Positions 16,794 through 24,226 of a DNA stretch of 26,980 nt are shown one piece after another. The notes under the pieces are model-generated. The model worked only from the letters and a program-made list of their open reading frames with translations, was not told the DNA's origin and did not search any database. This stretch comes from an uncultured Muribaculaceae bacterium (GTDB lineage: Bacteria > Bacteroidota > Bacteroidia > Bacteroidales > Muribaculaceae). Both the position numbers and the translations under genes were made by a program. The stretch's first letter is position 1. Every line of letters starts with the position of its first letter. Location: NCBI GenBank assembly GCA_910584905.1, contig CAJUCQ010000003.1, positions 1-26,980 on the forward strand, read 5' to 3'.

Positions 16794-17402
16794 TCAGTCC
16801 TTTACTCCCTCTACGGGATGCTCGGCAAGAAATTTCTCCTGCTTCTCCTTGCGGTTGACTCCGCCGAAGAACTTTTCGACCTTGATTTTACGCGAGAGCT
16901 GCATGATGCCGTAAATCATAGCCTCGGGGCGGGGAGGACAACCGGGAACAAAGACGTCGACCGGAACGATATCCTCGATACCCTTGGCCACGTGATAGCT
17001 GTTGCGGAAGGGGCCGCCGGAAATGGCGCAACCGCCGCATGCGATGACATACTTGGGCTCGGCGAGCTGGTCGTAAAGACGGCGGAACACGGGCACCATG
17101 CGGTTGACGATTGTGCCGGCCACCATCATGAAGTCGGCCTGACGGGGCGACGAACGAGCCACTTCCCAGCCGAAGCGAGCCATGTCGAAGCGGGCGGCGC
17201 CGAGCGACACGAATTCGATGCCGCAGCAACTCGTTGCAAACGTGAGAGGCCAAATCGAGTTGGAGCGACCCCAGTTGATGAGCTTATCGAAGGCGCCGAC
17301 AACGACGTTGGTGCCGTTTTCCTGAAGCTCTTTTACGAGCGATTCGATATACTCGTTATCCTTGAATGCCTCGTAGGGCATGCTTTTTGTTGTTACTTCC
17401 AT
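16794..17402 (-). CDS. nuoB: NADH-quinone oxidoreductase subunit B (cluster N2)
   Basis: A 202-residue subunit that holds the last iron-sulfur cluster, N2, before quinone. The four ligands are visible: adjacent C59 and C60 in the TSCCGIEF motif, C125 in ACGGC, and C155 in the GCPPRPE signature, with spacing as in E. coli NuoB. Its start overlaps the 3' end of nuoA by 10 bases, so translation is probably coupled. A second ATG seven codons later (MPYEAF) is possible. The charged C-terminus after residue 175 is somewhat longer than in the shortest homologues. Confidence 0.97.
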   Translation of the reverse strand: MEVTTKSMPYEAFKDNEYIESLVKELQENGTNVVVGAFDKLINWGRSNSIWPLTFATSCCGIEFVSLGAARFDMARFGWEVARSSPRQADFMMVAGTIVNRMVPVFRRLYDQLAEPKYVIACGGCAISGGPFRNSYHVAKGIEDIVPVDVFVPGCPPRPEAMIYGIMQLSRKIKVEKFFGGVNRKEKQEKFLAEHPVEGVKD

Positions 17403-17770
17403 TCAAGCGCTCCTTTCCGCCAAGCATAAACAAGGCCCAGCACCAAGATACCAAAAAATACCGCGATACTCAGGAGACCGTCGGTGCCGAGCTCGCGCAT
17501 GCGGACGGCCCACGGGAAGAGGAACACGGTTTCAACATCGAACATTAAGAACAGAATGGCAAAAAGGTAATAGCCTACCTTAAACTGCGACATGCTTTCG
17601 CCTCGTGTGGGGATACCGCATTCGTAGGCTTCGCCTTTCTGGGGGTTGAAAGACCGCGGCGAAAGCAATCCGGCAAGCCACAGGGCCAGCGCCACGAGAG
17701 CTACACCTGTCAGAAGCGCCGTGAGCGCGAGCAGGCCATTGTTCGTGATTCCAAATATGCCTAATAACAT
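17393..17770 (-). CDS. nuoA: NADH-quinone oxidoreductase subunit A
   Basis: A 125-residue three-helix subunit of complex I and the first gene of the operon. The middle segment carries EAYECGIPTRGESMSQFKVG, the diagnostic NuoA loop with the conserved Glu-Cys-Gly, followed by FDVETVFLFPWA, which carries the conserved acidic pair. The length is normal (115-145). It overlaps nuoB by 10 bases. The promoter at 17901-17932 and the structured leader lie directly upstream. Confidence 0.96.
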   Translation of the reverse strand: MLLGIFGITNNGLLALTALLTGVALVALALWLAGLLSPRSFNPQKGEAYECGIPTRGESMSQFKVGYYLFAILFLMFDVETVFLFPWAVRMRELGTDGLLSIAVFFGILVLGLVYAWRKGALEWK

Positions 17771-17807
17771 TGTGGTTTATTTGTGGTTTTGAATTTTTAT
17801 TCTGTTC

Positions 17808-17864
17808 AAAGTCATCCGCGCTCAACGCAACGCACTGAGGTGCAAAGCGTTGACTTTATGCGGA
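17808..17864 (-). promoter_or_regulatory. Structured 5' leader of the nuo/atp transcript
   Basis: Several inverted repeats crowd the leader of nuoA. TCAACGC (17822-17828) pairs with GCGTTGA (17847-17853), and inside it GCAC (17832-17835) pairs with GTGC (17840-17843) around a TGAG loop. TCCGC (17815-17819) can pair with GCGGA (17860-17864) outside it. AAAGTCA (17808-17814) can instead pair with TGACTTT (17851-17857), which competes for bases 17851-17853. Two partly exclusive folds are therefore possible. No known riboswitch class is recognised. The remainder of the 304-base gap between nuoA and the lipoprotein gene holds the promoter and the terminator listed separately. Confidence 0.45.
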
Positions 17865-17900
17865 CAGCAAATCCGGGCGACAGCTTACCCAAACGTGCCA

Positions 17901-17932
17901 CAAAGTTAGCGATTTTTGGCGGTTTTGCCAAA
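17901..17932 (-). promoter_or_regulatory. Bacteroidetes-type promoter of the nuo/atp operon
   Basis: On the minus strand a TTTG box (17929-17932) is followed after exactly 20 bases by TAACTTTG (17901-17908), matching the Bacteroidetes primary sigma consensus TTTG-N19-21-TAnnTTTG. This places the transcript start near 17894 and gives a leader of about 125 nt before the nuoA ATG at 17770. A perfect 8-bp inverted repeat (17913-17920 with 17927-17934) lies between and over the two boxes and could be an operator. Confidence 0.75.
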
Positions 17933-17997
17933 AATTGTTTATAACTTTTCGCATTTCACGTTTTTTCAGAAATGAACTTTTCGGGTTTCGCGGCTGC

Positions 17998-18034
17998 AAA
18001 AAAAATCCCGCCTGCAAAAAATTTGCGGGCGGGA
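17998..18034 (-). terminator. Intrinsic terminator after the lipoprotein gene
   Basis: Arms 18006-18018 and 18022-18034 form a 13-bp stem (one G-T pair) with an AAA loop. On the minus strand it is followed by eight T (17998-18005 are all A on the plus strand). It lies 40 bases behind the stop of the gene at 18075 and insulates it from the nuo promoter. Confidence 0.88.
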
Positions 18035-18074
18035 CAGTCGGGGGCATACGGCGCTGACGATGCCGTCGCCGGAA

Positions 18075-18926
18075 TCAGTACTTCATATCGGCCTTTACAT
18101 GATAGGGAGCCGGCCCGAGCGTGCATACGAAATTGAGGTCAAGACCACGGTTGAAATCGTAGGTGCCGACGAGGTCGGTGATGGGATAGTTGGGATATGG
18201 GGTGCTGCCGATTGTGGGCGTGAGCGAAGCGATGCTGAACGAAGCCACGCCTTCGGGGGTCATGGTGAAGGGGATTTTCGACATTGTTATGTTCTGCGCG
18301 GGCATGCCCTGAATGAACTGTGCGCCTGCGAACTGAATTTCGAGCATCATCGTCTTGGTGTCGAATGCGAGGCCGATGACGGCGTCTTCCTTTTCGAATA
18401 CGGAGCCGTCGGGTGCGGTCGTTTGGATTGTTCCGGATGCAATCTGTCCTTCACGGGCCGAGAAAACGCGGTAGCGGTCGTCGATTGAGTAGCTGACGGT
18501 GAATCCGGGCACGTATGCGCCGCCGTAGTAGCGGTCGAGGAGACGGAGCACTAAATCACGGAACACGGGGAGCGAGCCGAAGCCGGTGATGTCGACCGTC
18601 GGGCGCGCGCTGCTGACCACGAGCCATGCCTTATCGGCCTTTGCGGGGACTTCCGGGAGCGAAATGGACGGATAACGCTGGCCGTCGGGGATATTCAGCC
18701 CGGTGATGCTTATGTCGGCGTAGCTCTGCGACACGTTGAGGAGCATCGTGTAGTTTACGCCCTGAATGAACGAGCCGGCGCCCGACTGAGTGTCATGGAC
18801 AAGCGCAAAGCAGTTGGTGATGGGATACTGGATGGTGGTGTCGCTGTCGCCTCCATTGTTGTTGCACGACGAGAGGGTCATACAAGCGGCGAGGGCGACA
18901 ATTGCGGAGCCTAAGATTTTCTTCAT
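18075..18926 (-). CDS. Lipoprotein of unknown function
   Basis: A 283-residue predicted lipoprotein. The chosen ATG gives a classic signal: MKK, a hydrophobic core and the lipobox LSSC with C21 as the lipidated residue, followed by an NNNGGDSD linker. The frame is also open to ATG at 18950, but the additional eight residues (MQTNHYSI) would only precede the signal. After the linker the protein is rich in beta-type sequence with no motif I recognise; it has no SusD features. The lack of an Asp/Glu-rich stretch right after the cysteine gives no clear surface-export signal beyond the single D. It is the gene after the TonB-dependent receptor on the same strand, with a TAATTTTG box (18964-18971) between them, and it ends in a strong terminator. 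A role together with the receptor is an inference from position only. Confidence 0.85.
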   Translation of the reverse strand: MKKILGSAIVALAACMTLSSCNNNGGDSDTTIQYPITNCFALVHDTQSGAGSFIQGVNYTMLLNVSQSYADISITGLNIPDGQRYPSISLPEVPAKADKAWLVVSSARPTVDITGFGSLPVFRDLVLRLLDRYYGGAYVPGFTVSYSIDDRYRVFSAREGQIASGTIQTTAPDGSVFEKEDAVIGLAFDTKTMMLEIQFAGAQFIQGMPAQNITMSKIPFTMTPEGVASFSIASLTPTIGSTPYPNYPITDLVGTYDFNRGLDLNFVCTLGPAPYHVKADMKY

Positions 18927-18963
18927 GATTGAGTAGTGATTTGTTTGCATGCTGAATGAGATG

Positions 18964-18971
18964 CAAAATTA
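18964..18971 (-). promoter_or_regulatory. Possible -7 box before the lipoprotein gene
   Basis: TAATTTTG on the minus strand fits TAnnTTTG and lies 37 bases before the ATG at 18926. No matching TTTG box is seen about 20 bases further upstream, so this is a half-match only. Confidence 0.35.
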
Positions 18972-19043
18972 TACATTTTTCATGACACTTTTCTATTGCA
19001 GATTATTAAGATTACTAAAAATGGGGTGAAAAATGTTGTAATT

Positions 19044-21272
19044 TCATATATTCACTCTCAGTGTGATGCCGAGTTCGCGCGGACGTCCGTGCTGTACAAA
19101 GCCGCGTCCCATGCTCATGAAATAGAAAACGTCATAGTCGGTTGCCGTAAGATTCCGCGCCCACAGTCGGAGGTTCCACCGTTCGGCCGAAAGGCTCAGC
19201 GAGGCGGCGGCAAGAGCATAGAAGGGCTGCGAGAGGGTGTTCGCTTCGTTCCAGTAGATGCGTCCGGCACCCCGCACGGATGCGTCAACGCCGGGAGTGA
19301 TTCCCTTGAATGCAAGCGCCGGGATGCGCCAGCTCGCTTCGGCGAAGAGGGTGTGGGTCGGGGCGTAGGGGACGTGTTTGCCGCGATAATCGGCGCGACC
19401 GTCGTTGTAGGCCCGGAACGTGGCGTCGGTGAATCCGTACGAGCCGCGCAGGCGCAGGTCGTGAGTGATGTCCCACGCGGCTGTGAGTTCAAGGCCCATA
19501 GAGCGGGTGCGCCCGGCGTTGGTCATCACGCGTCCGGTGACGGTGCCGGGGGGGAACACCGTAAGCTGCTGGTTGCGGCAGTCGATGAAGAAGGCCGTAA
19601 GTTCGGCCTGCAGGCTACCGCCGGGAGTAGCGGCGCGGATTCCGGCCTCGTAGTTGAGGCTTGTCTCCGGCGCATAGCTCACGATTTGGTCGAGGGTGTA
19701 GAGCTGTGTCATGCCCATTACCTCCATTATGCGTTGCTGGAGCACGTCGCTGAACATCTGCGTGTTGTAGCCTCCGGCCTTGTAGGCTCTCGACACTGAG
19801 GCATATACCTCGTGGGCCGGGGCGAAGGCGAATCCCGCGGAAATCTTGGGGAGAAGTTCGAGATAGTTTTTCGACAGGCGGTCGCCGTCGTCAATCTTTA
19901 TGGGGGTATGGCTGTAGAGTTCGCGAGTGCCGTCGGGGAGCATATGCCATGTGGTATATCCGGCATTGCAACGGCTGTTGTAGCTCAGGGTCGTATGCTC
20001 GAAGTCAAGGCGGAGGCCCGCTTCAAGCGTCCATTTTCCCAGACGCAATGCGCTTTCGTGGTATAGGGCGGCGCCTGCGGCTCCGAGGTCGAATTCGCTT
20101 CCGAGGGTGAAGCGACGGGTGTCCCACTCAACGGGGTATTCCGGGTTGGCATTGTTGCGGTTCTGTTCTATCAGATTGGCGATTCCGGCGTCCTTGAAGG
20201 TCACGGGCGCGTTCATGCGCGTGGTGCGATAGAAGGTGAATACGCCTCCGAGCCAGCTGTATTTTCCCCGGGAGCCGCGCGTGAAGAGGTCTTCAGTGAA
20301 GGCCCATTCGCGGCTGTCCTGCGTGAGGGTGAACACTTCTTCGGGCGAGAAGTCCTGATCGAGGTCGACGCGTGAGTCCATATATTGGACGGAGGTGTTT
20401 GAGGTCACGACCACACGTTTACCGGCCCATGCAACGGTGAGTCCGTCGGCGAATGAAGTGCGTCGGTAAGCGCACGTATCGTTGTATGCTATGACCCGCG
20501 TATCCACCGGGGCGTAGGCATAGCCGTTCTGGTCGGTGAAGCCGAACACGGCCGTATTGGTCAGCGCAAGCGCCTGATTCGGGCGCCATACCGTCTTCCA
20601 TCTTGCCGAGGCCTGATTTTCGGCGCCGACCTTTTCTCCGTTGTGCCGATTGGTAAAAAAACCGTCGGTCCGACCCCACGCGGCGTTAGCGCTCATGGCA
20701 AGCGACGACGAAACGCGGGCGTAATAGCCTGCGGCAATACGGGCCGAGTTTGCCGATGCGTACTCAGCCGACGCTCTGAAGCCTTGATAGCGCAGAGGCG
20801 AGAGGGTGTAGACGTTGATTTGTCCGCCCATTGTGTTGCGACCGTTAAGCACGGCCCTCGCGCCGCGGAGCACTTCGATGCGCTCAATGTCGCTGAAGGC
20901 AAAGTCGTAGGCGTCCTTGTTCATATACGGGATATTGTCGACACTCAGCCCCACGACGGGCTGGTCGATACGCGCTCCGAGGCCGCGCGAATAGATCGAC
21001 GAAGTCATCCGCGACCCATAGTCGGGCATGTATATATTGGGTGCTATCTCCCCCACCCCCTTTATGGCGTCGATGCCGAGGCGGCGAATTTCGGCGCCTG
21101 AGATGCGCGTCACGGGCTCGGCGACCGCGGTTGCGGCGGGGTCATTTTTTACGCCTACGACTTCAAGTCCGCGGAGCTTATGAGCCGGGCGGACGCTGTC
21201 GGACGCCGCTGTTGCCGCCACCGATATTGCAGGCAACGCACAAAGCAACGAATAAACAAAATATCTTTTCAC
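19044..21272 (-). CDS. TonB-dependent outer-membrane receptor
   Basis: A 742-residue protein if translation begins at GTG 21272, which directly gives a signal peptide (KRYFVYSLLCALPAISVAA). ATG codons at 21332 and 21311 are in frame but put about 20 unsuitable residues before the signal. The plug domain covers about residues 35-158, with SIYSRGLGARIDQPVVGLSV and the typical IERIEVLRGARAVLNGRNTM segment; the rest is a beta-barrel of alternating aromatic strands with a GFVQHGRPRELGITLRVNI end. It lacks the N-terminal carboxypeptidase-like domain of SusC proteins, and there is no SusD gene nearby, so it resembles siderophore or cofactor receptors more than glycan importers. The substrate cannot be told from the sequence. 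Confidence 0.93.
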   Translation of the reverse strand: MKRYFVYSLLCALPAISVAATAASDSVRPAHKLRGLEVVGVKNDPAATAVAEPVTRISGAEIRRLGIDAIKGVGEIAPNIYMPDYGSRMTSSIYSRGLGARIDQPVVGLSVDNIPYMNKDAYDFAFSDIERIEVLRGARAVLNGRNTMGGQINVYTLSPLRYQGFRASAEYASANSARIAAGYYARVSSSLAMSANAAWGRTDGFFTNRHNGEKVGAENQASARWKTVWRPNQALALTNTAVFGFTDQNGYAYAPVDTRVIAYNDTCAYRRTSFADGLTVAWAGKRVVVTSNTSVQYMDSRVDLDQDFSPEEVFTLTQDSREWAFTEDLFTRGSRGKYSWLGGVFTFYRTTRMNAPVTFKDAGIANLIEQNRNNANPEYPVEWDTRRFTLGSEFDLGAAGAALYHESALRLGKWTLEAGLRLDFEHTTLSYNSRCNAGYTTWHMLPDGTRELYSHTPIKIDDGDRLSKNYLELLPKISAGFAFAPAHEVYASVSRAYKAGGYNTQMFSDVLQQRIMEVMGMTQLYTLDQIVSYAPETSLNYEAGIRAATPGGSLQAELTAFFIDCRNQQLTVFPPGTVTGRVMTNAGRTRSMGLELTAAWDITHDLRLRGSYGFTDATFRAYNDGRADYRGKHVPYAPTHTLFAEASWRIPALAFKGITPGVDASVRGAGRIYWNEANTLSQPFYALAAASLSLSAERWNLRLWARNLTATDYDVFYFMSMGRGFVQHGRPRELGITLRVNI

Positions 21273-21277
21273 GCATG

Positions 21278-21285
21278 CAAAGTTA
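21278..21285 (-). promoter_or_regulatory. -7 type box directly before the receptor gene
   Basis: TAACTTTG on the minus strand matches TAnnTTTG exactly and ends five bases before the GTG at 21272. If it is used, the transcript would begin at or next to the start codon. No TTTG box is found 20 bases further upstream. Confidence 0.4.
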
Positions 21286-21382
21286 CGAAAAAAGCACTGT
21301 ACATCCGGCATGCCCGATTCAAAAGTTTGCACACTGTAAACAAGTATTTTCCCTCCTCACGGAAGACGCCACGCGCAAGCCG

Positions 21383-22504
21383 TCAGCTCTTGACTTTATT
21401 CCAGAAGTCGATGAAGCGGGCGGCGACGGTCGGGGCGGCATGGTGTTTTTCGACGAAGGCCCGGGCGGCGACTCTCATGTCGGCGGTGCGCTCAGGCTCG
21501 CGGAGGAGTCTTTCGAGCTCGCTCAGGAATGCTTCCGGGGCCTGCGGCGAGGGATTGATAATGGGCAAGGGGGCGGATTCGCCTATGAAACGCATGTATT
21601 CGGGTTCGCACCCGGTGACGGCAAGTGCGCCCGAGGCCATTGCGAGAAGAGCGCTTGTGGCCGGCGTATAGCTGTAGAGCTGATCGACGATGAGGTCGGT
21701 GCGGCCGAGGAAACGCAGGAAGTCGGCATAGGGCATGTTGGGAGGTGTCAGCAAGCTCACCTCGCGGCTGTGGTCCGCGGCAAAGGCTCTTACGAGGGGA
21801 AAGAGGATGTCGGCGCCCTTTTCCTGCTCGCGTCCGCGGTGGGCGGCGAGATAGATTTTAAACGTGTCGGCGGCGGAGCGACCGGGGGCGGCTGGAATGG
21901 CGCTCAAGTCGATGGGGAGGCCCCCGTAGGCGAGCGGTAGGTCGGGGCGGGCGGCGCGGACGACTTCGTGGTATTCGTAGAGGGCCGAGACGACTCCGTC
22001 GACACGGTCGTAGACGTAGTCGGTGTAGGATGCAAGTTCGCGGGAGGTCCACGCGTCGAAGCGCGCCTCGGGTGTGCGGCTCCACGCCGACAGTTCCGGA
22101 CCTGCGTGCCATTCGGAATAGCGCAGCGGGGGATTCGGGCCGGTGAGGACGCGGACGTAGGTTGAATCGGTGCCGAGGGCGGTGAGGAACACCGAGCCGT
22201 TGGCGGCTGCAAGGCGGTCGAAAAGGGGGCGGAGGCGGCTTGGGCGCAGCTCGACAAATGACGGGGAGACGAGCTGGACGACGTCGTAGCCCCGGAGGTC
22301 GCGGGCGAGCATACTCCGAAGTTTCAGCCAGTAGATGGCCCCGGCGAGCTTTCCGGCGCGGGGACGCGAGATGTCGATGTCGCGTCCGGTGCGCATCCAT
22401 GCGCCGCCGTCGGAGGCGAGAGTCACGTCATGACCGAGGGCGGCGAGGCCTGCCGAGAGGGCGCGATGGTAGTTGCTGGCATCGCCCAAGAGAAGTATTT
22501 TCAT
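21383..22504 (-). CDS. Glycosyltransferase, GT-B fold (GT4-like)
   Basis: A 373-residue protein beginning MKILLLGDASNYHRALSAGL, a Rossmann-type first strand with a Gly-rich turn, typical of the acceptor domain of GT-B enzymes. The second half has the donor-domain pattern: FKIYLAAHRGREQEKGADIL, a strand with LIVDQLYSYTPATSALLAMA and then GCEPEYMRF, resembling the acidic donor-binding region of GT4-type enzymes. It overlaps the preceding gene by 4 bases (ATGA type), so it is co-translated with the other transferases. It is probably cytoplasmic and adds a sugar to a surface polysaccharide, glycolipid or glycoprotein; donor and acceptor are unknown. It has no membrane segment. Confidence 0.82.
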   Translation of the reverse strand: MKILLLGDASNYHRALSAGLAALGHDVTLASDGGAWMRTGRDIDISRPRAGKLAGAIYWLKLRSMLARDLRGYDVVQLVSPSFVELRPSRLRPLFDRLAAANGSVFLTALGTDSTYVRVLTGPNPPLRYSEWHAGPELSAWSRTPEARFDAWTSRELASYTDYVYDRVDGVVSALYEYHEVVRAARPDLPLAYGGLPIDLSAIPAAPGRSAADTFKIYLAAHRGREQEKGADILFPLVRAFAADHSREVSLLTPPNMPYADFLRFLGRTDLIVDQLYSYTPATSALLAMASGALAVTGCEPEYMRFIGESAPLPIINPSPQAPEAFLSELERLLREPERTADMRVAARAFVEKHHAAPTVAARFIDFWNKVKS

Positions 22505-23316
22505 AGGTCTCTGCGATGTTTTATGGAATACAGGTAGCCGCCGACGAGCGCGCCGAGCGCCTTTATGAAAGGCATTTCGGCCCTACAAGCTTCGAGAGGA
22601 AGACGCACAAGAGCCGGGAGCGAACCGCGGGTAATGCGCATCACGGCGCCTTTGGCTTTGAGGAGAGCGGGATTGAGGGCTTCGCGCTCGGATGTTGTCG
22701 CGTGGTCGTGGACGCCGATACGTATGCCGCTGAATACCCCTCGTAGTCCGGCCCGGATGAGCGAATGCACAAAGAGGTTTTCTTCGCCTGCGGCAAGCAC
22801 GGGAGCGCCTATGCCTGCAAGGAGCGAGAATCGCGCCCCTACCCACTCGACGGATGCGCGCCGGAGTGCTATTTCGAAGGATATGGGCCAGTAGAAAGGC
22901 CACGGGCGGCTGAGGTCGTGGCCGGGCGGGGGGAGACGCCTTGAGCCGGGAACGGCGAGGTCGGCGCAGACGGTGAGGAAATCGAGAGCGGGGTCGTCGA
23001 CGAAGGCGGCGATGATGGCGGCGAGGCCGTCGGCGTCGAGGTCAAGGTCATCGTCCATGATGAGGAGAAAGGGGGCGGAGGCGGCGGCGAGGCAGTGGTT
23101 GCGGTTGCGCGAAAGTCCGCGGTCGCGGAAAAAGAGCACGATGGTGTCGCCTCGCGCGTGGAGTGCTTCGGCCTCGGGGAGAAGGTCGTCGCAGTCGGGG
23201 TTCTGACAGCATACGAGATAGCGCACGCCGGGAACCTGCGGCCAGTTTCGGCTCAGGATGCGCCGCAAGCCGGCGACACCGTAGGCGGCGACGAGCACTT
23301 CGAGTTCAGGTATCAT
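22501..23316 (-). CDS. Glycosyltransferase, GT-A fold (GT2-like)
   Basis: A 271-residue protein with a GT-A core. RGLSRNRNHCLAAASAPFLL (66-85) followed by the metal-binding acidic cluster MDDDLDLDADG (87-97) is the DxD-type site of GT2-like enzymes. A tryptophan/proline-rich central part and a GAPVLAAGEENLFVHSLI segment (with the E-E/D acceptor-side acidic residues) follow. The C-terminus is basic and partly hydrophobic (ALGALVGGYLYSIKHRRDL), which may attach it to the membrane. The gene overlaps the upstream GT2 gene by 11 bases and the downstream GT-B gene by 4. It is more divergent than the two upstream GT2 paralogues. Confidence 0.82.
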   Translation of the reverse strand: MIPELEVLVAAYGVAGLRRILSRNWPQVPGVRYLVCCQNPDCDDLLPEAEALHARGDTIVLFFRDRGLSRNRNHCLAAASAPFLLIMDDDLDLDADGLAAIIAAFVDDPALDFLTVCADLAVPGSRRLPPPGHDLSRPWPFYWPISFEIALRRASVEWVGARFSLLAGIGAPVLAAGEENLFVHSLIRAGLRGVFSGIRIGVHDHATTSEREALNPALLKAKGAVMRITRGSLPALVRLPLEACRAEMPFIKALGALVGGYLYSIKHRRDL

Positions 23317-24226
23317 AGAAGAGTTTCAATACAAGGTGAGTGCCGCGGATTCCGGCGCGTGTGGTCGCATACAGGAAGCGGAGCGCGATGCGGCGCGAAA
23401 ACGCGTGCGTGCGAGCGAGAAGGGCGGCCATAGCGCGGGCTGCCTCTTCCGAGCCTTCACGGGCGGCGCATCCGTAGGTGTGTGCGCGCTTGATGTCGAC
23501 GAAGAAGGCTCGTTGCGGCCCGAGGGTTGCGCTCATGGCTTTGAGCGCAGGCTCCATACGGCTGATTTGCGACGAGTACGACGTGCCGGATATGCTCTGG
23601 GCCGTGAATCTGACGCGCACGTCGGGGTCGCGGGCGGCGATTTTCTTAATCTTCGGCTTGCATGCGAGGAGGCGCATGCCCAGCTCGATATCGTCCCACA
23701 GGCCAATTTCGGGATTCCAGCCCCCGGCCCTGCGGAAAAGGGCCGTGCGGGCGCAGTAGCGGAGCGTGGCGAATCCGCCGCGCATGATATTGTCCCAATG
23801 ATATGAGCCGTCGGGGAATATGCGGCGTCCGCCACCAGGGCCTTCGGCCTGAAGGTCCCAGCCGATTATGTCGGCATCAAAGCGGTTTATGGCATCAAGC
23901 ACCGCGGCGATGTGGCCGGGGCGCATGAGGTCGTCGGAGTCGAAGAAGAGGGTCCACGGCGTGTCGACGGCGTCGAGGCCGCACTGCCGTGCCGCGGCCG
24001 CTCCCGGGCGGGATTCCGCGAGCAGACGCGAGGGTATGTCGGGGTTGCGCTCAGCCCACTCGCGGACGACGGCGGGAGAGCGGTCGGTCGAGGCATTGTC
24101 GACGACTATCAGCTCAAAGCCGCGCGTGGTCTGAGCCGTCAGGGAGGCAAGCATATCCGCAAGGAGCGCCGCGCGGTTGAACACCGGCACCACCACCGTC
24201 AATAAAGCCTTTTTCGTCTCTTTCAT
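23306..24226 (-). CDS. GT2 family glycosyltransferase, paralogue 2
   Basis: A 306-residue GT2 enzyme. The N-terminal nucleotide-sugar domain shows TVVVPVFNRAALLADMLASL, then VVDNASTD (41-48) and the metal-binding DSDD (96-99) after the TPWTLFF strand. LWDDIELGMRLL is the region with the presumed catalytic base. The C-terminal 100 residues form a basic, helical part. It is clearly homologous to the next upstream gene over its full length (same ARxCGL-AVDTPWTLFFDSDDL block and same RYCARTALF segment), so the two arose by tandem duplication. It overlaps that gene by 4 bases and the following one by 11. Confidence 0.88.
   Translation of the reverse strand: MKETKKALLTVVVPVFNRAALLADMLASLTAQTTRGFELIVVDNASTDRSPAVVREWAERNPDIPSRLLAESRPGAAAARQCGLDAVDTPWTLFFDSDDLMRPGHIAAVLDAINRFDADIIGWDLQAEGPGGGRRIFPDGSYHWDNIMRGGFATLRYCARTALFRRAGGWNPEIGLWDDIELGMRLLACKPKIKKIAARDPDVRVRFTAQSISGTSYSSQISRMEPALKAMSATLGPQRAFFVDIKRAHTYGCAAREGSEEAARAMAALLARTHAFSRRIALRFLYATTRAGIRGTHLVLKLFYDT

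Noticed and set aside
18075..21272. SusC/SusD polysaccharide utilisation pair
   Set aside because: The receptor lacks the SusC N-terminal extra domain and is too short, and the lipoprotein shows no SusD features or helix-repeat pattern.
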